Assembly (NCBI GenBank): GCA_013180625.2
Contig: SNVD02013250.1
Coordinates: 372,001-436,000 of the forward strand
DNA: 64,000 nucleotides
Source of the DNA: Boswellia sacra
Lineage: Eukaryota; Streptophyta; Magnoliopsida; Sapindales; Burseraceae
Reading direction: 5' to 3'
The notes beneath the pieces are model-generated. The model made no database searches and was not told the origin of the DNA. It saw only the letters and a program-made list of their open reading frames with translations. Positions 54,616-64,000 of the stretch are shown piece by piece. A program made the position numbers and the translations under genes. Numbering within the stretch: position 1 is the stretch's first letter; every line of letters begins with the position of its first letter.

Positions 54616-56365
54616 CACTCTCTTCCTCACGCTCGCTCAAGACGAAGGGAATCAAAAATAATTTCTTTTTCTTTTTTTTACCATCGTTTCAATTAAATTT
54701 TCTATTACTGGATCATACAGATTTCTCCGCAGATTTCAATACATTATTACTAGATTGCCAACTTTGTCAAGTAATGATGATGGTTATGCCCATCGGAATC
54801 GTGTACGTGAATCAGTAAATACAAGATAAAAGTGATTGAGTGAAAGGTGATGACTGATGTGATTAGGCATTAACCATCTGGCAGGCAAGTGGCAATTTAG
54901 CAAGGTTTTGTGCGAACTCAAGTCTTATTTCACAAGATACTCATTTTCCAAGATATTTCAAATTTCGCACTAACCACCATATCGTGTCTTTCTCATAATT
55001 TAAATTAAAATAATTTTGAAAATAAAAATACAAACTTTATAAACGGGTACATTTTAAATTACCTTATCTTCACAAGCATGAGACTTTCTGATCGATTTTG
55101 ATGCCTACGATTATTGGTTTTCCTGTAACTTTTCGGACCCTCGACAGCAGGACGTTAAATTAGGAAAGAAAGAAGCTATGAAAATATGGCTGAAAATAAA
55201 ATTTAAATGAATATGATATAGGCTTAGCATCAGCTGCAGGACATATAGACGCTGCCAAGATTTTTGGCCGAATGAAGCACACCTCTTATCACAAAACTAT
55301 ATGAGATTGTCTTGGTTGTGGCTTGTGGGTTCCATTCTTCTCTTCTATTATCTTAAAGCCTACCATATTATTATCAAATAGGGTTTGATTATGGAGTATG
55401 GTATCACACTAGTTACCTTTTTTTTTTAATGTATTCATTATAACAATAATGTTATACTCGTAATTAATTTGTTTATATAAAGTGATATGATATGATAAAA
55501 TTAGGAGGGTAAATTTTAAAATTAATTATGATCCTGATTATTGATATTGCTTCATTTGAATTTTATTAGTCATCAACAATTGGGAAAGATACATATGGAA
55601 CTCTAAATAGGCAAGGCTACAAAGTGACTAATTTCTGAATAACGTTTTGCTACACATGATGTAGCATTTTATGATAGAATGATAATAGTAAAATTAATTA
55701 AAATTCTCTCCTTAGCTGATATCAATATATGTTGTGTCTAAAAGAATAGGACAATGTCTTGCAAATCCGAAACTCGTGAGGATCCACCTCATATGGGGAT
55801 TGGTTGGAGGTACATGGGCAGGGGTAGAAATAAATAACTGCACCATAATGGGGTAGGATCCCTCGTATCTACCCTGCACCCTTATAATTTTTATATTATA
55901 TTAGTTATTTAGTAAAATAAAATTATATCATTATCTCATTTCAATAAAACCCCTTATTTTTGCTGTTGTATTTATCTCTTTTGCCTATAACATGTGTAAA
56001 CATCATAATTTTGACTTTTGAAATTCCTACAAAATATTGTTTATATTTTTTTTGTTTTGATATATTTAATTTTTACCATATATATGTTTACTATAGTTGC
56101 TAAATAAAATTCTATTATAATATGTTAATGATCATTTTATTGAAGTGGATGTAATATCCTGTATAGTGAAATAGAGTGGGTTTGGAGAAAACACTGTTCA
56201 CATTGAGGTCCCACGTTCCCGCCACATCTAAAAACACATTGCATCAACTATTGTCATCCCAAACCCCACCCCACCCAGGCCACCCTGCCTATTGTCGTCT
56301 CTAACCATATGGATTTTATTATTATTATAATTTTAATATTTATTATATTCTTTTTTTAATATAGT
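54616..56365. other. Intergenic DNA with possible degenerate hAT-like element
   Basis: No gene is seen. At about 55817-56310 a stretch runs from GGGCAGGGGTAGAAATAAATA to CTGCCTATTGTCGTCTCTAACC, with G-rich left and C-rich right parts, loosely resembling a plant hAT element. The target duplication is not clear, so this is tentative. Confidence 0.4.
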
Positions 56366-56734
56366 TGTTATGGAGGTCTTAATTAATCCAGTGCACATAT
56401 AGTCAAACTATTACTGAAACCTGTTATCTGGGTCTGTCATCTAGGCTCATCCTAATCCCTTTATAAACCCTCTTGATTTTCATTCAAGGTTTATAAATTT
56501 TATGAGTATTTTTCTAAACTCACACTCTCTCTAGAATTCTTTATTCTTCATAACTATCTCTCTAGAAAGCACTTAGAGAATTCTAGTGTGCAGAAAATTG
56601 ATTTGAGTATCAAAAAGTTCTCATCAATACCACCACCGATACACTTATTATTTTCTCTGTTTTAAAGATCCTAACCCAATAATCCGTTCGAGGTTCAGCC
56701 CGTTTTTCGACCATGAGAAAATCGAGCATCAACA
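56366..56734. mobile_element. Solo LTR, 369 bp
   Basis: It begins TGTTATGG and ends GCATCAACA, and it is flanked by the perfect 5-bp duplication ATAGT (56361-56365 and 56735-56739). The interior has TTTATAAACC (TATA-like, about 56460), CTCTCTAGAATTC, and a 3' part typical of R-U5. No internal domain is attached. The superfamily is not determined. Confidence 0.85.
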
Positions 56735-56739
56735 ATAGT

Positions 56740-57911
56740 TTTTATTAATAAACAAGTATATTATGCTATAAGAAAATTATGATTCAAAAAGTAATTTATA
56801 TGATGATTTTACAAATTTATATTTAGTGTATCACCATTCTTATCAAAGTAGCAATTCAAATATCTATTCGCCAATTAATAAAAAAGAAAATGATATATGG
56901 TCCTGCTAATTCGATCACATTATAAAATGATCATTTTTTAATTAAGATATTCATTGAAAAGTCCTTAAGTCATAAAATCCCTAATCATATACACGCGGGA
57001 ATGCGCCACAATGATGGCCAGCCAATATGCATTAAACAAATAGCCACCGAAAATGTGTATTTTAGACAGAGTAGTCGTGTTGGTGGCACTGAAACATTTG
57101 AGCTTCACAAAGGACATAATTTTGTTTGCTCATATTTTGTGCAATCGAATGACAGCCCTTTTATCTAGGAAATGGGTTTGTGAAGAAAGAGAGGCAAGGT
57201 GAGAGCTAGTAATACATAGGTATAATTACTCTACACATTAGATCATAAAACAAGGCAGGGTTACTCCATCAACAGCAAAGAGACAAGACAGAGTTCCATG
57301 TTGTGGTGGTGGGACTGGGACTGGGACTTAGACAAAACAGTTTTCAGTTCCCTAGTCGGCCATTAAATTCGAAAAGACCCCACATGCTCACCTAACCGCA
57401 GCACAAGACCTACTTTTTTTATTTCAAAATCTTCCGCTTTTCTCTTCTCAACTTTTGTATCAAACCCTTTTGGCCTTTGTGCTTTCATCACAACATTTTT
57501 ACTCGAAACAATTCTCCTTAAGACCCGTTCAAACCCTCCCTTTAGACTCTGCTATTGCAGCATCAACTTGATCCTTCTTACGATCCTACAAAGCTCATTT
57601 GAACTCCACATGGCCAAGCATTTACTCCCCCATGTTTCCACATTTTATAGTTTCTAATTTGCCTTAATTGCCAACCTTATTCATTTCGTCATATCCTTCT
57701 TATACAAGCCACCACCCCCCAACTCCACCACCATCATCACGCCACTTACACAAATAACACAATATCCCTCCTTTACATTTTTGCGAGTATTATCTTTTCT
57801 AGCTTCTGCCACTCACTCGTTCTATCTTCTCATTCAACTGTTAGCTGGCTAGCCTCTCTCTCTTTTCTGGGGTTCTTCTCTTCCTTTTGCCAACTTTGTT
57901 CTCATATTTAA
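56740..57911. other. 5' flank of the IDA-like gene
   Basis: Promoter region plus probable 5' UTR. The last 150 bp become CT-rich (CTCTCTCTCTTTTCTGGGG), as in many plant leaders. No other coding sequence is recognised. Confidence 0.5.
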
Positions 57912-58145
57912 ATGGGTAAAAAGGGGCTTCTGATTCTACTTCTTTGTTTGCTATTGCCGCTCATGTTTTTGGTTGGCCACACTCATGGCTCACGCTACAC
58001 ACAAGTTTTCCGAGTGAAGCCCACTTCCCACAACTCTCCACGTACTATCTTTGGTTTCTTACCAAAAGGAGTGCCAATCCCTCCTTCAGGGCCGTCAAAA
58101 GAGCACAACAGCATGGGGTTACAGAGCTCGAATGGATTGCCATGA
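57912..58145 (+). CDS. IDA-like (INFLORESCENCE DEFICIENT IN ABSCISSION) peptide precursor
   Basis: A 77-residue secreted prepropeptide in one exon. Residues 2-4 are charged (GKK), then a strong hydrophobic signal peptide (5-22) ends near HTHG. A variable middle follows, then the EPIP signature at 47-66, FGFLPKGVPIPPSGPSKEHN, and a short 11-residue tail. In Arabidopsis IDA the mature 12-mer PIPPSAPSKRHN, hydroxylated at its seventh residue, binds HAESA/HSL2 kinases to trigger cell separation in abscission and root emergence. Here the 12-mer is residues 55-66; it keeps PIPPS, the hydroxylatable Pro 61 and the C-terminal HN, but has Gly for Ala at position 6 and Glu for Arg at position 10. The start ATG is preceded by ATTTAA and is the only one giving a signal peptide. 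Confidence 0.93.
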   Translation: MGKKGLLILLLCLLLPLMFLVGHTHGSRYTQVFRVKPTSHNSPRTIFGFLPKGVPIPPSGPSKEHNSMGLQSSNGLP

Positions 58146-58477
58146 AGACCAATATTTCAAAAATAAAGAGAGAGAAGACTTTTTTTTGTTAAGTCCTTCA
58201 CTACTACTACTGCTAATCATACAACAACCAAATTTGAAGATGAACATGGGATCGTTACTACGTGGGTACTCTTCATTTTGCAAGCCGTTTATATTCTCTT
58301 TTGATATATCTCCCATTAGACGGATTATTTTACAAGTTTGTTCATCCATGTTTGATTATGTGTATCCTCTCCTTCTGCTGCAAGGAGGAGTCTTCTAACG
58401 TTGCACAGAAGCTTTTTTGGGTGCAAACGTGATAGTTTTCAGATTGACAAATATAGTACTTTCTTTTTTTGTATAAA

Positions 58478-58483
58478 AATAAA
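58478..58483 (+). terminator. Candidate poly(A) signal of the IDA-like gene
   Basis: AATAAA about 330 bp after the stop codon, within a T-rich then A-rich context usual for plant 3' ends. Confidence 0.4.
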
Positions 58484-58499
58484 AGCAAAATGCTTAATT

Positions 58500-59075
58500 A
58501 TTTCCCAGCCTTAAGCAATTATCTCCTCTTTGTATGAAATTTGCAATCATTAATTTCAAGTTTTTAGCAGATGGGTTCTCATTTCTCAAATCAACAAATC
58601 AGTCAGATGTTATTATTTATGTATATACGGATATCTTTTACTTGTATGTTTGGACATTAAAGAGAGTTGTGCACGAACTCTCGAGTCCTCATCACACAGT
58701 GTCGTACAGTACAGCTCTGAAGTCGAATAAACAGTTGATGGGGTAACCAGCATTTGCAACTATGGAAGCTGCGGTGACGTGATCTTGAGTTCTGATTTCA
58801 TCTCATATAATAATTATTATTATTACTAATAATGATGAATCAGAATCAGATCTTTGAGACACCACCACCACCATTTCCCTGCTTCCCTAGCTATATTCTA
58901 TACTACTTTCGATACCCAACTCACATTTTTCTTTTTTTTATTATTTATTCAAATTTTTCTGCCTATTGGCCTTTTGCAATGAGACTGAACCCTTCATTGT
59001 CCAATTTAAATTTAGAATATTAGAAAAAAAATTAAAAGAAACGAAGAAAACCAGGTCCAAAAATAGTTTATATAC

Positions 59076-59115
<40 letters not shown>

Positions 59116-62100
59116 CACATTATTCTTATGAATAAAAATGTCAAAAAAAAATAGTACATATATTGATTTTCTTAGCATAGAATCTCTTAGTACAGACGAA
59201 ATCTTAACAAAATAAATATACGCCACAAGTGTTTGTGTTAGTTAGATTAATGAGTCATGAATCATGGCCAACTAATTTTTAAGAAAATTGTATGGCGTTA
59301 ATATGTATATGGCAAAGTTTAATCTTTATCCATCCAGCATGAGTCGCATTATGCACAGCAATATGAACGTCAAGCATAACTATATATTATATATGTTTTT
59401 ATTCTTTAATTATTGTTTTAAAATAAATAAATAAATCAACATTGTTTATATAATAATAAAATTTTTGGGTAGTTAGGGAAAGAGGAAGATGTCATATTAG
59501 ACCTTTTCGTTCTCTAATCTTCTATGAAGACACAACCCTAACTACCAATGGACTAAGTTTATTAAAGGTTTGTCAAAATTTTAACTTTAAATTTCAATGG
59601 AGGGGACTTGAAGTGGGTTTGGTGAGACAGAGTAAACTTTCATCATTTCAAATAATATTAGAACCTTCTTTAGAAATTGCTTTAAGTTGACTTGAATTAA
59701 TTTACATTATTCATATATATAGTTACCATAATTTATCCCAAAACAAAAGGAAGAAAATTTATCATATGAACATCACATATAGATCATTATTATATAATAA
59801 TACCTGTGGTGATTAAGTTTAGTCATTATTGCTAATTTGATTATTACATTATAATAAGTAAGATCCATATTTATGAATGCACCCAATTTGTCGTTGAAAA
59901 ATGAAACATGAAATTGATCTTAAGAACAAAATTTGATCACCCGATCCCACCTGCAGCTGCTGATGATGATAAAAGATCATGATCAGCTTGTCTCTCAAAT
60001 ATTTTGGTTGAAAAAGAAGAAAATAGTTTGACCAAATTCACCAAATTCACCGTCAATTTTGACCAATCCGTGTGGGATGTTAGTGTGAATGAGGTGACAA
60101 AAATGAGAACAGGTGAGGAGGCTCATGATGACTCAGGAGAGAAATTAAGCTTTGATCAATGATGCATGCATGATAGATAATTTTATTTATAGATTCGATT
60201 AGATAGAGAGATAATTTATAATAGATAGTAATTTATTCGAAGTTTATTGTCGAATTAATTTAAGTGAACCATCAAATTCTCATTATGACTAATCAACTAT
60301 ATAATTTAAGCTTAATTCAACTTATACTCATTGTGTTCCCCGACAAACATGTATCCCATTTTAATTAGGGATCATTGTTACATTTAATTTCAGGTAATTA
60401 CTAAGTAGGAATAAGAGAATTAGATGTCAATTAACACGATAAGATTGAATAATAAATAATAAATAATATTAAGAAATTAAAAATAATAAATAATAAATAT
60501 AATATTTTTAATATAAAAAATTTTGATTAATGAATAAGATTAATTTATTTAAGTAGTAAATAACATTGAAAACTTTATTATTCTTGATTGCTAACATATA
60601 CCTTAAAGGATAAATCTATTTCATTATGGGTACTTAAAATCCAATCCTATTTAATCTAAATAGGTCCAATTTTAATCAATTCGATATTTCGATTGATTGA
60701 TTGGATTGTACTCAACTTTTAAAATCTTATGTAATTGAATTGGTTGCTGGATTTTCTTTTAGAAATCTAATTACTAATCCAATTCAACCTAAACTAGAAA
60801 AATAAAGGAAAAAAGATATATTGTATTTTTAAATGACGATTTAAATAATATCTATCATTTAATTTATTTTTGTTATAAACTTAATTTTTCATTATTTTAC
60901 TTATTCTAATATATAGCGGTATGAAATATTATTGGATTGGATTGTGTATGATCAATATATTTCAAGTCGAGTTGAATTGAATTTTATTTTCATGCATTTG
61001 GATGCTTACATATTTCAAGTTTAATTGAATAATTAAATTAAATGATTGATAATCCATTTTTTAATAGAAATTTGACAAAATTGATCAATGTCAAGGCTAC
61101 GAACATCCTATAATTTGAAAAAATAATAATTAAAAAAAAAGAGTGGGAGAGAGGATTACATATGCTGCAGTTGAGCCCACTCGCTCTTTACTTTAAATTC
61201 AACCTTAAAAATGTGAAGAAAGCAAAATATCGAAGTGGCTCTGATTCCAAAACTGTATACGTATACTAAATGCTTATGGCTATTGGTGCATTTTGCTATT
61301 ATGTAACATATATACACATGAACTACACATCATTGACGAGTTCAATGTGAAGTGTGGCAGCTTCAACTAATTAATTGCTTAATCAAAATCACGCATTGAC
61401 ACGTTTCCTTTGTTCGAAAACAAAGTTGGGGCAAGTCACAGCTCATGGTATTGGTCCTGCATGTGCGCGATACGTGCATTCATCTCTATCAGCATTTATG
61501 GCAAGAATGTGACACATTGTACTATAAATAAAAACCCTTATCTTTCATCATTGATTAATATAAATGGTTAGACAATATTTGTCATCAAACGAAACGATTA
61601 ATATCAATTAAATGTCCATGTCAATACATAGCATTTGCTTTTTCAAAATTTATGAACTCAATATCCAAATCGCTTTCTTTTGATGTGAGATTTTTACTAT
61701 ACTGTTCTATCTACCAAGAATGGAAGTTAGAAGAATTGAAAGATCATTTTTTTCATCAACATGTAGTGGGTTTTCACTTTTTCTGTCACTTGGTTAAAAG
61801 AAGAATACAGTACCCCTCAACATAATTTCATGTAATCTAAACTAACATATTAATCAAATATATCTTTGGACGAACCTTTAGTAAAATATTAATAAGTGAT
61901 TGTGTAAGATTTGGCTCGCACATCATGAATCGCTTATTTAAGCAAAAAATTATGGTAATTTGACCTGTTCTGTCTTGCACAAGATTTGGTGCCCTTCAAT
62001 CACAATTTTGACCCCTTCAAAATTCGGGAGAAGAACAATATTTTGGGAACTTTCTTGACCTTGGCTTCGAGAATGGATTGCATAATATCCAAATCCCATG

Positions 62101-62870
62101 AAGCAGTCAAATGCCGACACTGCAGAGTTCTGTATCATTTCCCATTTCAATCTTCAAAGTGCCATTCCACCCATGTGATAAGGTAAATTTATCTGATCAG
62201 ATTGTAATTTCAAGTTGCTTTATAGTCGAAAACATTGCATTTATTGTGATGGATCAGAAATTTTCCTTTTTATTATTATTTCTTTTAAGAAAAAAAACTG
62301 ACGCATTGAATCATCATAAAATTCCTTAAGGGTGAGCTACTTGGAACTTAAATTATAAAAACACTATTTGATCGATTTAACCATTGAATTAGAAAAAAAA
62401 AATATCAAATCTAAAATTTAATAACATTTGGAACCCATAAAATTTAAGGAACAAAGTTTCCGCTGAGAACAAAGTGAAGGACATCAAAGAATAGTCTGTA
62501 TTATGAATCACCGATTGCCCTGCTAACTATTAAATTAAATTGATGAAAACAATCATGTGGAAAGATTTTAATGACAAAAAATTCATCGTGGGGTATGAAA
62601 AGAAAGGAAGAAAACCATTTTGATAAGGTGGGATGGCACAATTGGCGATTTTATATACACTACAATACAAGAGATCTGTAAAGGGCAGATAGCCACAAAT
62701 TAAATGAAAAAAAAAAGATAATAAATTAAAGACAAAAAAGAAGTGGAGAGAGGTCGAAAGAAAAGGAGGAAAATACGGATTTTCGACTCAGCTTCACCTT
62801 TAGCTTGGGCTTCTAATCCTCCTCAATGATTGGTACAAAATGACTTAATGCTGAACTTCCCTACCTCTGC
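58500..62870. other. Intergenic DNA
   Basis: AT-rich DNA between the IDA-like gene and the PRAF-type gene. An (AT)n microsatellite is at 59080-59113. The stretch 60400-61050 is very AT-rich with short repeated words (AATAATAAATAAT). No coding exon is supported. Confidence 0.55.
59080..59113. repeat. (AT)n microsatellite
   Basis: TATACATATACATATATAT then a continuous TA run. Confidence 0.95.
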
Positions 62871-62877
62871 TTTGGTC

Positions 62878-63037
62878 CTAAATTTGGGAAGTGGGTGAAA
62901 AAGCTCCCTCTGATCGGCGGGCAGCCTGGCCAGAAGCCGACGATTTGTCCAGACCTCGGACGTTATATCTCTCATATACTTTTTCACGGTTTTCTGACCA
63001 CCAAGTCTCGGCTTGATGCTCACCAAATCTTCTCCGG
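62878..63037 (-). CDS. PRAF/BRX-domain protein, last coding exon
   Basis: After the acceptor TTATGCAG (ending at 63038) the frame reads (S)[28 protein letters not shown], then a short basic/serine tail ending SPTSQI and TAG (62880-62878). It completes the C-terminal BRX domain begun in the previous exon; the Ser codon is split AG|C across the intron. BRX domains mediate protein-protein contacts. The [23 protein letters not shown] wording is that of PRAF proteins (PH, RCC1 repeats, FYVE, BRX), not BREVIS RADIX itself. Confidence 0.88.
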
Positions 63038-63544
63038 CTGCATAAGTATAAGCAGTTTCCAGCAATGTGAAATTACTGTTTTAAAAAAATTTCAGACCAT
63101 ATACAAAAAACTAAGACAACCTTAACATAGTATCATGAGTACATGTCAGCTGCTCCTAGGCAGGACCAGGTCCAGCCGGCATATTGGATCCTATTTTCCC
63201 CCATTTCTTAACCAAACTGTGAAACAGTCTACGTTAATACTCTTCACTTATCTGTTTATTTATTTTTATTGTTGGCTTGGTAAGATAGGTACCTACAAAC
63301 AAGACCGACCTCTCCCCCCACCCATTCAACATTTGGCCAATGACCAAGGACATCCATAGGATTCAACTATCGCCCAATTTAATGCAGTAAAATCGGTTGG
63401 TCTAAGGTCTTCTGATGATCCCTAATCTTTTACCATATTGATCTTCATATGCAAATCAACAGATCATGAGATTCCTTCTATCAGTAGCAATACATAATCG
63501 TAACACCATTCGTAACTCAATTCAGAAAAGAAATGTGGAAGTAC
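63038..63544 (-). other. Last intron of the PRAF-type gene
   Basis: 507 bp, donor CAG|GTACTT at 63544 and acceptor ATGCAG at 63038. Joining the flanks restores a continuous BRX domain, which confirms both sites. Confidence 0.85.
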
Positions 63545-64000
63545 CTGAAGCGCACTCGTTTTAGATCTCTGGTTCCATCACGCAAGGCCACAAGAGTTAT
63601 ATATACACCAGACTCATATTGTTCAATCCACTCAGCCTCAACTTGATTGCTGTTGGCAGTCATTGCAGAATTTCTAGGCTTCATACCGTTTTCACCGGCT
63701 TGCAAAGACCCGGATTCTTTTCCATCTCCTGACTCTGACAAACGACTGCTACTTGCATGGAGCCCTCCACTACCATTCTGCAGTCTGAGATCTGGATGGT
63801 CATCCCTCCCATATGCTCCAGTAGATTCCCTGAGTAATTGCGAAATGGCTGCAGCGCCATTATAAGTGATAGAGTCAATTCCTGTGGGAAAACCCAGGAG
63901 AGAACTGCTGACTGAATCAGATCTTGAATGGCGCTCTTCATTAGCATCTGGATAGTGAACTCCATTTGAATCCAATCCATTTGGTATGTAAACTGGCCTC
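63545..64000 (-). CDS. PRAF/BRX-domain protein (PH-RCC1-FYVE type), penultimate coding exon, partial
   Basis: An open frame continues from beyond the right edge (RPVYIPNGLDSNGVHYPD) through a serine/glycine-rich linker. It then reaches the start of the BRX domain, EAEWIEQYESGVYITLVALRDGTRDLKRVRF, at 63545-63640. In plant PRAF proteins this linker follows the RCC1 repeats and FYVE zinc finger, which would lie upstream outside the window. These proteins bind phosphoinositide-rich membranes and act as guanine-exchange-like or polarity factors. The assignment rests on the BRX wording; BRX-family proteins without RCC1/FYVE are the alternative but have a different BRX text. Confidence 0.85.

Noticed and set aside
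55817..56310. hAT element before the solo LTR
   Set aside because: Only weak terminal resemblance and no convincing 8-bp duplication; kept as a note in the intergenic entry, not as a mobile-element call.
61950..62329. Overlapping 66-72 aa frames on both strands
   Set aside because: No homology signature or splice context; likely chance.
63681..63980. 99-aa minus-strand frame starting MDWIQMEF
   Set aside because: Out of phase with the BRX-domain frame, which continues across a verified splice junction.

Overview
This is nuclear DNA of a flowering plant, very probably a eudicot. It is AT-rich with plant-type introns, and it carries a lectin receptor kinase, a plant U-box E3 ligase, an IDA-type abscission peptide precursor and a PRAF/BRX-domain protein. 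The species cannot be named from the sequence. Five host genes are spread among intergenic DNA: a single-exon L-type lectin receptor kinase (17.8-19.9 kb, minus), a MITOFERRIN-LIKE1-type plastid carrier (23.0-24.2 kb, minus), a PUB27/28-like U-box ligase (37.5-38.7 kb, minus), an IDA-like peptide precursor (57.9-58.1 kb, plus) and the last two coding exons of a PRAF-type protein running off the right edge (62.9-64.0 kb, minus).

About half of the window is transposon. From 1 to about 4.87 kb lies a decayed Ty1/copia element on the minus strand (LTR, tRNA-Met primer site, gag, start of protease). Its gag zinc knuckle is split by a 1.8 kb solo LTR flanked by the 5-bp duplication ATCAG. A second solo LTR (369 bp, duplication ATAGT) is at 56.4 kb.

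The dominant content is three related two-gene Mutator-like elements of 10.3-10.8 kb: A (5821-16468), B (24672-35004) and C (43797-54606). Each has terminal inverted repeats and a near-perfect 9-11 bp target duplication. Each carries a mudrA-type transposase (PB1-like N-terminus, MuDR DNA-binding zinc region, MULE DDE domain, SWIM zinc finger, C-terminal CCHC knuckle) and a second gene with a DUF1985 domain, a nuclear localisation signal and a C-terminal Ulp1/C48-like protease domain. This partnership is known from the Kaonashi/ULP MULEs of plants. In A and B the two genes converge from the two TIRs, the topology of maize MuDR with the Ulp gene in the mudrB position. All copies are broken by stops, frameshifts and insertions.

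Features not explained by that textbook picture are: (1) CpG-rich arrays of a TCGAC/GTCGAG word, which lie in the predicted first intron of both genes of every element; (2) a roughly 500-bp hairpin between the convergent genes of A and B, flanked by direct repeats; (3) a captured, intron-containing and partly inverted fragment of the RNA polymerase II largest subunit gene in B; (4) an in-frame TAG in the transposase shared by all three copies; (5) loss of a different protease catalytic residue in B (His to Asn) and C (Cys to Ser), and of the second transposase Asp in C; (6) two small hAT-like elements with TAGGGATGGCAAAA ends inserted in MULE coding sequence, one of which carries the same array.
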